Positions 16,673 to 24,597 of a stretch of DNA of 64,000 nucleotides are shown here, in pieces. The translations under genes and the position numbers were made by a program. The stretch covers positions 151,026 through 215,025 of the forward strand of contig NZ_JAJNOR010000002.1 of NCBI RefSeq assembly GCF_021044755.1. Reading direction: 5' to 3'. The notes beneath the pieces were generated by a model. It worked only from the letters and a program-made list of their open reading frames with translations, made no database searches and was not told the origin of the DNA. Every line of letters starts with the position of its first letter. Position 1 is the stretch's first letter. Origin of the DNA: Lientehia hominis (lineage in GTDB: Bacteria > Bacillota > Clostridia > Lachnospirales > Lachnospiraceae).

Positions 16673-17125
16673 ATGAAAATTGCGATTGGTTGTGATGAAG
16701 CTGCTTATTCATTAAAAGTAGCCGTCATGAAACATCTGGACACAAAAGAGGATGTGGAGTATAAAGATTTCGGCGCCGAAGCCGGCGAAGTAATCCTCTA
16801 TCCCGATGTAGCCCAGAAAGTTGCCGAAGCTGTGGCAAGGGGAGAATTCGACAGAGGCATCCTGGTCTGCGGCACCGGCATCGGAATGTGCATCACCGCT
16901 AACAAGGTACCCGGCATACGCGCCGCTGTCTGCCACGATCCTTTCTCCACCGAGCGCTCCAGAAAAAGCAACAACGCCCAGATCATGTGCATGGGAGAAC
17001 GTGTCATCGGTGTCGAACTGGCGAAATACCTGGTGGATATCTGGCTGAAATGCGATTTTTCCGGCGGCGGCTCCACCCCTAAAGTAGAACGCATTATGGA
17101 GGTCGAGGCCTCCTATCGTAAATAA
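16673..17125 (+). CDS. RpiB/LacAB-family sugar-phosphate isomerase
   Basis: A 150-residue protein of the ribose-5-phosphate isomerase B family. It has the MKIAIGCDEAAYSLK start, the RGILVCGTGIGM loop with the catalytic cysteine at about residue 66, and the CHDPFSTERSRKSNNAQIMCMGERVIG segment. Members act on ribose 5-phosphate, allose or galactose 6-phosphate, or D-erythrulose 4-phosphate (EryI/DerI type). GAGG lies 7 bases before the ATG, with a hairpin before it. Because the next genes are a DhaK/DhaL ketose kinase, an erythrulose- or other ketose-phosphate substrate is a fair guess, but only a guess, so no gene symbol is given. Confidence 0.88.
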   Translation: MKIAIGCDEAAYSLKVAVMKHLDTKEDVEYKDFGAEAGEVILYPDVAQKVAEAVARGEFDRGILVCGTGIGMCITANKVPGIRAAVCHDPFSTERSRKSNNAQIMCMGERVIGVELAKYLVDIWLKCDFSGGGSTPKVERIMEVEASYRK

Positions 17126-17178
17126 ATCCCGGCCATCCGGATTACAACTCACTTAATATTTGAAGGGAGAATCATTCC

Positions 17179-18177
17179 ATGAATAGAATTGTCAATGATC
17201 CGAATTATGTAGTAGAGGACATGTTAAAAGGCTTTGTAAAAGCCAATTCCGACATTGTCGCAGCAACTGATAATTCCCGTGTGTTAAAATATGTAAACGC
17301 ACCGGTAGAAGGCAAGGTAGGCATCGTAACCGGCGGTGGTTCAGGACATAAGCCCGCTTTCATCGGCTATATCGGAAAGAATATGTGTGACGCCGTGGCC
17401 GCAGGAGAGATTTTCTCCTCACCTACAGCAAAAGCATTTCTGGACGCGATGAGAGCCGCTGATTCCGGAAAAGGCGTTGCCTGCCTTTACGGCAATTACG
17501 CCGGCGACAACATGAACGTGAAGATGGCCGTAAGAAGCGCCAAAAAAGAAGGGATCACCGTTAAGACCGTCGTAGCCAACGATGACTGTGCTTCTGCTCC
17601 TAAGACAGAGCTGGAAAAGCGCCGTGGTGTTGCCGGAGAAGTATTGATGTGGAAAGTCGGCGGTGCAAAGGCTTCCATGGGAGCAGACCTGGATGAGGTC
17701 ATCGCAGCTGCTCAGAAAGCCATTGATAATACTCGTTCCGTAGGTATCGGCACAGCTCCCTGTACCATCCCCGCTGTCGGACATCCCAACTTCACAATTG
17801 AAGACGGAACTATGGAAGTCGGCATTGGCCATCACGGTGAACCCGGCATTAAGGTTGAACCCATCAAAACAGCAGATGAAATGGCAGTTGAGATGCTGGA
17901 TATCATCCTTCCCGACCTGCCTTTCACTTCCGGAGATGAAGTTGTCGTTCTGCTCTCCGGTCTTGGCGCCACTCCCGTCATGGAGCAGTATATCGTATAC
18001 AACAAAGTGGAAGAGGTGCTGGCTGAAAAAGGCATCAAGGTACATAAAGCATATGTAGGCAACTACTTTACTTCCCTGGAAATGATGGGCGTCACATTAA
18101 CTGTTATGAAGCTGGACGATGAACTGAAGGAATGCATTGATATGCCCGCTGATTCCGTAGGCTTAAAGCAGTTATAA
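17179..18177 (+). CDS. dhaK: dihydroxyacetone-kinase-type subunit DhaK
   Basis: A 332-residue DhaK subunit, which binds short ketoses covalently through a histidine. Visible features are TGGGSGHKPAFIGY (with the substrate histidine near residue 57), the VANDDCAS loop, and EVGIGHHGEPG, whose histidine at about 219 forms the hemiaminal with the substrate carbonyl. Length matches the bacterial DhaK. It is followed by dhaL after 46 bases. No dhaM (the phosphotransferase donor) is present in the window, so either DhaM is elsewhere or this pair uses ATP. Related kinases act on erythrulose as well as dihydroxyacetone, so the substrate is open. Confidence 0.93.
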   Translation: MNRIVNDPNYVVEDMLKGFVKANSDIVAATDNSRVLKYVNAPVEGKVGIVTGGGSGHKPAFIGYIGKNMCDAVAAGEIFSSPTAKAFLDAMRAADSGKGVACLYGNYAGDNMNVKMAVRSAKKEGITVKTVVANDDCASAPKTELEKRRGVAGEVLMWKVGGAKASMGADLDEVIAAAQKAIDNTRSVGIGTAPCTIPAVGHPNFTIEDGTMEVGIGHHGEPGIKVEPIKTADEMAVEMLDIILPDLPFTSGDEVVVLLSGLGATPVMEQYIVYNKVEEVLAEKGIKVHKAYVGNYFTSLEMMGVTLTVMKLDDELKECIDMPADSVGLKQL

Positions 18178-18223
18178 TCCTTCGTTAAGATTCCACGATA
18201 CATTGAAAAAAGGAGAAATCATC

Positions 18224-18862
18224 ATGAATTTCAAAAACAGCGAGGCTGGTTCTGTAGTCCTTGGACTGATCAAGACGATCCAGGACAACAAAGATTTTTT
18301 AAGTGAAGTAGACGGCAAGATTGGCGACGGCGATCACGGCATCAATATGAATAAAGGTTTTACGATGACCGGAGAAAAATTAGCCGGTAAAGAATTTAAC
18401 ATGGCCGAAGGTTTAAGCATATTGGGCGCTACCCTTCTGGAGGATATCGGGGGTTCTATGGGCCCTCTGTACGGAGTATTCTTCGATGAGATGTCCATGG
18501 CTTGTGAAGATAAAGAAGAGATCGACGCAGATGTGTTCAAAGATATGATCTGCAACGCGGTGGACGGCGTAATGGACATCGGCGGAGCAAAGCCCGGGGA
18601 TAAATGCCTGTTGGATGCCATGGTTCCCGCGAGAGACGCATTTTGTGCCGCTTTGGAGGCCGGCAAAGATTTCAGCGCCGCTCTGGATGATCTGAAAGTG
18701 GCAGCAAAAGAAGGATGGCAGTCTACAGAAGGCATGATCGCCAAGATCGGCCGTGCGAGCCGTCTCGGCGAGAGAAGCCGCGGCGTCCTGGATGCCGGCG
18801 CCACCAGCTCATACCTGATGCTGACCTCACTGGCAGATTCCATGCAGGCACTGATGAAATAA
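18224..18862 (+). CDS. dhaL: dihydroxyacetone-kinase-type nucleotide-binding subunit DhaL
   Basis: A 212-residue all-helical nucleotide-binding subunit that transfers phosphate to the ketose held by DhaK. The nucleotide-site motifs are GDGDHGINMNKGF (aspartates that bind magnesium), EDIGGSMGPLYG, CLLDAMVPARD and GRASRLGERSRGVLDAGATS, all in the family order. The start at 18224 has AAAGGAG upstream; the longer frame from 18203 begins inside that ribosome site. It is the last gene of the plus operon and is followed by a terminator. Confidence 0.93.
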   Translation: MNFKNSEAGSVVLGLIKTIQDNKDFLSEVDGKIGDGDHGINMNKGFTMTGEKLAGKEFNMAEGLSILGATLLEDIGGSMGPLYGVFFDEMSMACEDKEEIDADVFKDMICNAVDGVMDIGGAKPGDKCLLDAMVPARDAFCAALEAGKDFSAALDDLKVAAKEGWQSTEGMIAKIGRASRLGERSRGVLDAGATSSYLMLTSLADSMQALMK

Positions 18863-18898
18863 TATCAATCTAAACTCTAACATTATAAAAACAATAAG

Positions 18899-18935
18899 GA
18901 GCGGATTCTCTTGAATAAGAAATCCGCTCTTTTTC
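18899..18935 (+). terminator. intrinsic terminator after dhaL
   Basis: GAGCGGATT (18899-18907) pairs with AATCCGCTC (18921-18929), a 9-bp stem with a 13-base loop, followed by a T-rich run to 18935. Confidence 0.9.
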
Positions 18936-19057
18936 CTTATGCCGAGCCGTCTGGGCAATATCATTACGCAGCCATTCCGGAAGCTGCGACAAAGTGATTG
19001 CTCCCAGAAAATGGATGTATTAATATCACCTGATTTCCTATCAACGTAATCAGGAAA

Positions 19058-19090
19058 AGGGCATGTGCTTCGGCACATGCCCTCATTTTT
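19058..19090. terminator. bidirectional terminator with TTCG loop
   Basis: A perfect 10-bp stem (19059-19068 with 19073-19082, GGGCATGTGC) closes a TTCG tetraloop. It is followed by TCATTTTTA on the plus strand and TTTTCC on the minus strand. It ends the ABC binding-protein transcript and backs up the dhaL terminator. Confidence 0.92.
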
Positions 19091-19120
19091 ATGTATTCCG
19101 ATACCAAAGAATCTCCAGGA

Positions 19121-20209
19121 TTATTTCAGGTATTCGTCTACATTGTCCTTGGTTACCAGAACGAAGTCAACCATAACTTCTTTGCTTGCGGGAGCAGTTC
19201 CTGCAACCATGTCTGTGATAACCTTAACAGCTGCTGTCATCTGGCCAACGCCGTCCTGAAGAACGGTAGCGCCAAGCTCACCAGCTTTGATCATTTCAAG
19301 AGGAGTCTGGTTTCCATCTACACCTACACAGATGATGTCAGATCTGCCAGCTGCGTTGCAAGCAGACTGTGCAGCGGAAGACATATCATCATTGTCACAG
19401 ATAACAGCTACCAGCTCATCACCGTATTTAGCAATTGCATTCGTTGCAGCGTTTGCAGCCAGGTCGCCCTTCCACTGTGTATCTTCATCAGCAACCATCT
19501 CGAATTCTTCATGAGGATCCAGAACTTTGTGCATACCTTCTGTACGCTGAATCTGTGCGGAGTTGCCTAAGATACCGTTGCAGTGAATGTACTTGCCGCC
19601 TTCGGGGCAGTTATCCAGTACCCACTGTCCAAGCAGAGTACCTGCATATACGTCATCAGAACCACAGTATGCAAGAGCCAGGTCATCGGTGCTCGTAGTC
19701 TTGGAGTTTACAACTACTACGTTGATTCCTGCTTCAGACATCTGAACTACAGCGGGGTCAGAAGCTTCTGCCTCTGCGGGCAGGATGATAACAAAGTCAC
19801 ATTTCTTAGCGATACAGTCCTGTGCACAGTTAATCTGTGTAGGAGCATCGGTATTGCCGTCCAGGATGCCTGTCCACTCATCAATGGTTCCGTCTGCTAC
19901 CAGGCCATCGAAGGTTGTTTTTGCATATTCATTGATGGGACCATGGAAGGGGTCAGTCAGGTTCTTGGAGATATAACCAACGATAATCTTGCCGTCGTTG
20001 TTTACATCTGCTATTGCTCCGCCCTCTGCCGCTTTTGTCGTCTCATCCTTTGCAGCAGTCGTCTTCTCTTCTGCTGCTTTTGTCGTCTCTTCCTTTGCAG
20101 CGGTCGTCTTCTCAGCTGCCTTTGTGGTTTCTTCTGACTTCTTGCCACCACAAGCTGCCAGGCTGAGTACCATCATTGCTGCTAAAAGTACTGCCAACAC
20201 TTTTTTCAT
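19121..20209 (-). CDS. sugar ABC transporter substrate-binding lipoprotein
   Basis: About 362 residues. A lipoprotein signal peptide (MKKVLAVLLAAMMVLSLAAC, lipobox LAAC) is followed by a low-complexity linker with repeated TTKAAE-like units, then a periplasmic-binding-protein domain of the ribose/galactose type (starts near IIVGYISKNLTDPFHGP; VNSKTTSTDDLALAYCGSDD and VICDNDDMSSAAQSACNAAG follow). It captures the substrate outside the membrane for the permease and ATPase encoded upstream. The start at 20209 is set by GGAGG 8 bases upstream. It has its own promoter and 5' hairpin, which would let it be made in excess over the membrane components. Substrate not predictable. Confidence 0.92.
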   Translation of the reverse strand: MKKVLAVLLAAMMVLSLAACGGKKSEETTKAAEKTTAAKEETTKAAEEKTTAAKDETTKAAEGGAIADVNNDGKIIVGYISKNLTDPFHGPINEYAKTTFDGLVADGTIDEWTGILDGNTDAPTQINCAQDCIAKKCDFVIILPAEAEASDPAVVQMSEAGINVVVVNSKTTSTDDLALAYCGSDDVYAGTLLGQWVLDNCPEGGKYIHCNGILGNSAQIQRTEGMHKVLDPHEEFEMVADEDTQWKGDLAANAATNAIAKYGDELVAVICDNDDMSSAAQSACNAAGRSDIICVGVDGNQTPLEMIKAGELGATVLQDGVGQMTAAVKVITDMVAGTAPASKEVMVDFVLVTKDNVDEYLK

Positions 20210-20232
20210 TTCTTTTTCCTCCTTTTTTGTTC

Positions 20233-20249
20233 GCCTGAACATATCAGGC
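20233..20249 (-). promoter_or_regulatory. 5' untranslated hairpin or palindromic operator of the binding-protein gene
   Basis: GCCTGA (20233-20238) and TCAGGC (20244-20249) form a 6-bp palindrome with a 5-base centre, a few bases after the predicted transcription start and before the ribosome site. It may stabilise the 5' end of the mRNA or bind a repressor; the sequence alone cannot decide. Confidence 0.55.
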
Positions 20250-20258
20250 TCTTTGTTT

Positions 20259-20287
20259 ATATTACCACATTTATCCTATTAAGTCAA
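20259..20287 (-). promoter_or_regulatory. sigma-A promoter of the binding-protein gene
   Basis: On the minus strand TTGACT (20282-20287), a 17-base spacer and TAATAT (20259-20264). It gives the binding protein its own transcript inside the ABC operon. Confidence 0.85.
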
Positions 20288-20443
20288 CGTGGTTTTATAA
20301 CTTATTACCAATGGATTCCAGACATTTTTCCCGATATTATCGAGAATTTTTTCCAAAACCAGCACAATTACCAATGTTTTCGCCATGAACATGCGCAATC
20401 CGTCAATTTCGTGTTGTTTTATTTCATGGAATCCTATAATTCC

Positions 20444-20474
20444 GCCGCGGCAGAAGAAATATCCCCTCCGCGGC
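20444..20474 (-). other. hairpin between permease and binding-protein genes
   Basis: GCCGCGG (20444-20450) and CCGCGGC (20468-20474) form a 7-bp GC-only stem with a 17-base loop, about 35 bases after the permease stop, without a following T-run. It is probably a 3' end stabiliser or weak terminator. The gap 20210-20507 otherwise holds only the promoter and 5' hairpin of the next gene. Confidence 0.5.
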
Positions 20475-20507
20475 AAAATCTTCATTTTTCTGCTTCTATA
20501 ATAATCC

Positions 20508-21491
20508 TTATTTACGATTTCTTCCGTTAATAGCCATATCCAGCATAACCGTGCCGATGATGATGGCGCCGCGGATGATGGACTGCCAGTTCGCATTGAT
20601 ACCGATCAGGTTGATGCCGTTATAGATAAAACCTACGATAAAGATACCCATGAGCACACCAGGCATCGTAGCGATACCGCCCGCAAAAGAGGTGCCGCCG
20701 ATTACACTGGCAGCAACGGCATCCGTCTCATAGCCGACACCCAGGTTGGACTGGCCGGAACCCGTCTTAGCCGCCATGATCACCGCCGCGATACCAGCCA
20801 GAAAACCACTGATGGTATAGCAGATGACTTTGATCCGGAACTCACTGACACCAGAGGCAACAGCTGCGTTGGCATTGCCGCCGACAGCCAGGATATAGCG
20901 TCCGAGCTTCGTCCAGTGGAACATGATGTACATGATGACAAAGACTACAAACAGGGCAACGATCGGATAGGGAATCACTCCAAAAAGCTTACCGTAGTAA
21001 AGATTCTTCACGCCGGCGCCGAAAGTGATTGCCTTACCTCCGCTGATAACCTGAGCAGCGCCTCGGATGATCAGCTGCATGGACAAGGTAACAACGAAGG
21101 GAAACATATTGAATCTGGCGATCAAAAAGCCGTTGATAAATCCAAACAATGTGGACACCGCAACACCGATCAGAATACCAACCGCAATCGGCATCCCGTT
21201 ATTGGTGATCATCTGTCCCATGATAACGCCCACGACTGCCAGCTGCGCGCCTACAGTCAGATCAATACCGCCGGTGGTGATGGCAAGGCACATACCAAAC
21301 GCCAGCATTCCGTTAATGGAAATCTGTGTGATAATGTTTACAATATTAGTACCGCTTAAGAATACGGGCCGGTAAATCGCAATCGCAATGATCATGATGA
21401 CCATGATGACGCTGATACCGTATTTGCCCATAAACTGACGGAACGTTTCCCGTTCCATTCCTAAAATCTTCTTTTCGCTTTTTGCAGCCAT
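20508..21491 (-). CDS. sugar ABC transporter permease (RbsC type)
   Basis: A 327-residue inner membrane permease with about eight to ten helices, of the ribose/xylose/AI-2 type (BPD_transp_2). Family segments are ITTGGIDLTVGAQLAVVGV, IARFNMFPFVVTLSMQLIIRG, and the EAA-like loop GGNANAAVASGVSEFRIKVICYTISG; the C-terminal GGTSFAGGIATMPGVLMG is typical. AGGAGG precedes the ATG. It lies 12 bases after the ATPase gene. It forms the membrane pore of the importer. Confidence 0.94.
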   Translation of the reverse strand: MAAKSEKKILGMERETFRQFMGKYGISVIMVIMIIAIAIYRPVFLSGTNIVNIITQISINGMLAFGMCLAITTGGIDLTVGAQLAVVGVIMGQMITNNGMPIAVGILIGVAVSTLFGFINGFLIARFNMFPFVVTLSMQLIIRGAAQVISGGKAITFGAGVKNLYYGKLFGVIPYPIVALFVVFVIMYIMFHWTKLGRYILAVGGNANAAVASGVSEFRIKVICYTISGFLAGIAAVIMAAKTGSGQSNLGVGYETDAVAASVIGGTSFAGGIATMPGVLMGIFIVGFIYNGINLIGINANWQSIIRGAIIIGTVMLDMAINGRNRK

Positions 21492-21503
21492 TTTTCTCTC
21501 CTC

Positions 21504-23015
21504 CTATTTTCCACCAAACTCTTTTGCCAGGATGACTTCCTGAGTTGCCACACCACTCTGAATCTCCTCACGGCTTACTTCACCATTCAGCTTGCCTTCA
21601 TGGTAAATCAGCACCCTGTCACTCATACCCATGACTTCCGGAAGCTCGGAGGAAATCATGATGATCGCCATTCCCTTTGCCGCGAACTCGCACATCAATG
21701 TATGAATTTCCGATTTCGCGCCCACGTCTACGCCTCGGGTAGGTTCATCCAGAATTAGGACCTTAGGATTTGCCATGACCCATTTCGCAATGACCACCTT
21801 CTGCTGATTGCCGCCGGAAAGAGAATACGCATTGTGTTCGATGCTCGCCGCCTTTACAGTCAGCTTCTTCGATACCTCGGCACATTCTTTTTTCTCCCGC
21901 CTCTGGTTGATCAGAAGGCCGCTCTGTTTTTCAGGAAGATTCGGAAGAGAGATATTCTCTCTGATGGAACGGAACAGACAGAGACCATAATTCTTTCTGT
22001 CTTCATTCACCATACAGATTCCCTTTTTGATCGCAGATCTGGGACTTTTGATGGTGATCTCTTCTCCGTTCAGATATATTTTGCCGCTTTTCAGCTTATC
22101 CAGGCCAAAAATCGCCCTCATGGTCTCGCTCCGTCCGGAGCCTACCAGTCCGGTCAGGCCCAGGATTTCTCCCTTATGCACCTCAAAGCTGATGTCCTCA
22201 AAGCCATCTCCGCTCAGGCCCTCTACTTTAAATACTGTTTCACCAATCTCACAGTCAACCTTCGGGAACACATTCTTTACTTCCCGGCCGACCATCATGG
22301 AAATCAGCTCATCCTTCGTGACGCCGTCCATGGAACGGTCGCCTACATAAGTACCGTCTCGGAACACAGCCACACTGTCACAGATCTCAAAAATCTCGTC
22401 CATACGATGCGAGATATAAATGATCGCCACACCTTTTTTCTTCAGATCACGAATCACCCGGAACAGATGGTTTGTCTCCTCACTGTCCAGAGAGGAGGTA
22501 GGCTCATCCATGATGATCATACGCGCGTCACAGGAAACTGCTTTGATGATCTCTATCATCTGCATCTGAGCCAATGTAAGCTTCCCCATTACAGTCGTCG
22601 CAGGATAAGGGAAATCAAACTGGTCCAGAATTTCCTGGGCTCTCTTATTCTGCAGCTTCTTATTCAGGAAAATGCCCCCGTGCACATCTTCCCTGTTCAG
22701 GAAGATACTCTCCGCGATGGTCAGATGCGGTTCGGGATTCAGCTCCTGGTGGATCATGGAAATACCTGCGCGCATGGCGTCTACGGGCCCTTTCGCCGTA
22801 TACGGCCTGCCCTCGAAGGTCATGGTACCGGCATCGGGCTGATGGAGACCGATCACGGCTTTCATCAGGGTGGATTTGCCGGCGCCGTTTTCACCCAGCA
22901 GTGCAAGAACCTCGCCTTTCTTGACATGAAGCTGGACGTCCGCCAACGCCTGAGTACCGCCGAATGCTTTATAAATGCCTTCACATTCAAAGATGTACCC
23001 TTCTTTGTTATTCAT
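21504..23015 (-). CDS. sugar ABC transporter ATPase (RbsA/MglA type, two nucleotide-binding domains)
   Basis: About 503 residues with two ATPase domains in tandem. The first has Walker A GENGAGKSTLMK and Walker B MIIMDEPTSSLD; the second has the degenerate GLVGSGRSETMRA loop, the YSLSGGNQQKV signature and LILDEPTRGVD. This layout is that of RbsA, MglA and XylG, in which one ATPase chain serves the importer. The start at 23015 is chosen for GGAG 5 bases upstream; a TTG four codons earlier is possible. It lies between the FGGY kinase and the permease in the same operon. Confidence 0.94.
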   Translation of the reverse strand: MNNKEGYIFECEGIYKAFGGTQALADVQLHVKKGEVLALLGENGAGKSTLMKAVIGLHQPDAGTMTFEGRPYTAKGPVDAMRAGISMIHQELNPEPHLTIAESIFLNREDVHGGIFLNKKLQNKRAQEILDQFDFPYPATTVMGKLTLAQMQMIEIIKAVSCDARMIIMDEPTSSLDSEETNHLFRVIRDLKKKGVAIIYISHRMDEIFEICDSVAVFRDGTYVGDRSMDGVTKDELISMMVGREVKNVFPKVDCEIGETVFKVEGLSGDGFEDISFEVHKGEILGLTGLVGSGRSETMRAIFGLDKLKSGKIYLNGEEITIKSPRSAIKKGICMVNEDRKNYGLCLFRSIRENISLPNLPEKQSGLLINQRREKKECAEVSKKLTVKAASIEHNAYSLSGGNQQKVVIAKWVMANPKVLILDEPTRGVDVGAKSEIHTLMCEFAAKGMAIIMISSELPEVMGMSDRVLIYHEGKLNGEVSREEIQSGVATQEVILAKEFGGK

Positions 23016-23064
23016 GTTTTCTCCCAACTTTTCTCACCTCTATGCTTTCTTTTTTGGCACGACA

Positions 23065-24570
23065 TCACTGTCTCCGCCCCATCAATGTTACTCGCTGCAA
23101 AACATCCCTGCCGGCCTCATAAGTATCCTTATAAAGCTGGTAATACTCTTCGTAAGCCTCATGAGCCGCAGCATTGGGAACTACAAGCATATCCTTGTAT
23201 TTCACCACTGCTCTGCATCCTTCCTCAATATCGCGGTAGATGCCTGCCCCGACTCCGGCTGCTATGGCGGAGCCAAGTCCTGCCTGCTCTTCCGTATCGG
23301 CCACCTTCAGGGGGATGTTGAAAATGTCTGCCTGAATCTGCAGCCATGGACCACTTCTGGCGCCTCCGCCGGAGGCCACCATATTGTCAGCCTCAAGCCC
23401 CAGATTGCCGCAGACCTCAATACACTGATAAAGTGCAAAGGCCACGCCTTCCATAACCGCCCGGGTCATTTCCGGACGCCCTGTATTCAGGTTCACGCCC
23501 AAGAACATCCCGCTCAGGTTGGGATTTACGTGAGGGGTTCTCTCTCCATTGAGGTATGGAAGGAAAATAACGCCTCCGCTTCCCGGTCTCACTTTTGCAA
23601 CTTGTTCATTTATCTGGTTGAAATCAGCCGTCTCAAAGAGGCTGTTAAACCACTTAAGGGATAATCCTGCGTTCATGATGGCCCCCATGGTGAACCATCT
23701 TCCTTTTTTATATCCGCAGAATGTATTGGTGCTCAGCGCCGGATTCATAATCGGCGTATCGCTCTGAAAAGAGACTTGTCCGCTGGTTCCGATGTTGGAT
23801 GTCGCGGAGCCCACCTGGGTAATCCCGTTTCCAATCCCCTGCATCACTTGGTCGCCGCCTCCGGCCACCACTACCGTTGATGTTGAAAGCCCCGTTTCTC
23901 TGGAGGCCGCTTCACAGACAGTTCCCGCCGCCTCATCGGTCCCGTAGCATCTGGGAAAGATATCCATCGGTACATCCACCGCTCTCAGAATCTCTTCGGA
24001 CCAGCAGTTTTTCTTTATGTCAAACGCCAGAGTGGCAGAAGCATCGGAATAGTCCGAAGAAACCTCTCCTGTCATCCTGAACTTAAGATAATCCTTAGGC
24101 AAAAATACGTGCCGGACTTTTTCATAATTTTCCGGTTCATTATCCCTCACCCACATCAAAGACGGAAGCAGGAATCCCGTATACACCGGGTTCATGATGA
24201 GCTCCCTGACCTTATCCATACCGAGAACCCTCTTGATCTCCTCCACCTGTACGGCAGAACGGGCGTCACAGTGAAGAATCGCCGGGCGTATCACCTGATA
24301 GTCCTTATCCAAGAGCACTGCTCCGTGCATCTGGCCGGAGAAACTCACGCCCTTCACCGAAGCGGCCGGTGCACCACACGCGTCCAGCGCCTCTTTTACC
24401 GTTTCGCAGCAGGCCTGCCACCATTCCCTCGGGTCATGCTCCGCATACCCGCCGCAGGGAGAAGCAAACTGATATGGTCTGGCGCTCACTGCCTTTACAT
24501 TTCCAGCTTCATCGATGATGATGGTTTTCAGGCTGGAAGTCCCCAGATCAATCCCCATTAAATATGCCAT
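23065..24570 (-). CDS. FGGY-family carbohydrate kinase (xylulokinase-like)
   Basis: A 501-residue kinase of the FGGY family, closest in layout to XylB. The N-terminal phosphate-binding GIDLGTSSLKTIIID, the GVSFSGQMHGAVLLD segment, HCDARSAVQVEEI, and the catalytic-base region VAGGGDQVMQGIGNGI are present, with ASGGGARSGPWLQIQADIF in the C-terminal half. It would phosphorylate a ketopentose or related sugar with ATP after import. GTGAGG lies just before the ATG. Placed between the ADP-dependent kinase and the ABC ATPase. D-xylulose is only one of several possible substrates, so no symbol is given. Confidence 0.9.
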   Translation of the reverse strand: MAYLMGIDLGTSSLKTIIIDEAGNVKAVSARPYQFASPCGGYAEHDPREWWQACCETVKEALDACGAPAASVKGVSFSGQMHGAVLLDKDYQVIRPAILHCDARSAVQVEEIKRVLGMDKVRELIMNPVYTGFLLPSLMWVRDNEPENYEKVRHVFLPKDYLKFRMTGEVSSDYSDASATLAFDIKKNCWSEEILRAVDVPMDIFPRCYGTDEAAGTVCEAASRETGLSTSTVVVAGGGDQVMQGIGNGITQVGSATSNIGTSGQVSFQSDTPIMNPALSTNTFCGYKKGRWFTMGAIMNAGLSLKWFNSLFETADFNQINEQVAKVRPGSGGVIFLPYLNGERTPHVNPNLSGMFLGVNLNTGRPEMTRAVMEGVAFALYQCIEVCGNLGLEADNMVASGGGARSGPWLQIQADIFNIPLKVADTEEQAGLGSAIAAGVGAGIYRDIEEGCRAVVKYKDMLVVPNAAAHEAYEEYYQLYKDTYEAGRDVLQRVTLMGRRQ

Positions 24571-24597
24571 GGCTTTTCCTCACTTTATCTTTTTTTA

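Noticed and set aside
20279..20507. A small minus-strand frame running out of the permease gene into the gap before the binding-protein gene
   Set aside because: It crosses a hairpin and the -35 box of a promoter, has no ribosome site and is unlike any protein; treated as leader and intergenic sequence.
21834..23321. A 495-codon open frame on the plus strand opposite the ABC ATPase gene
   Set aside because: The minus strand encodes a clear RbsA-type ATPase with all motifs; the plus frame has no domain, no ribosome site and is a by-product of codon bias.
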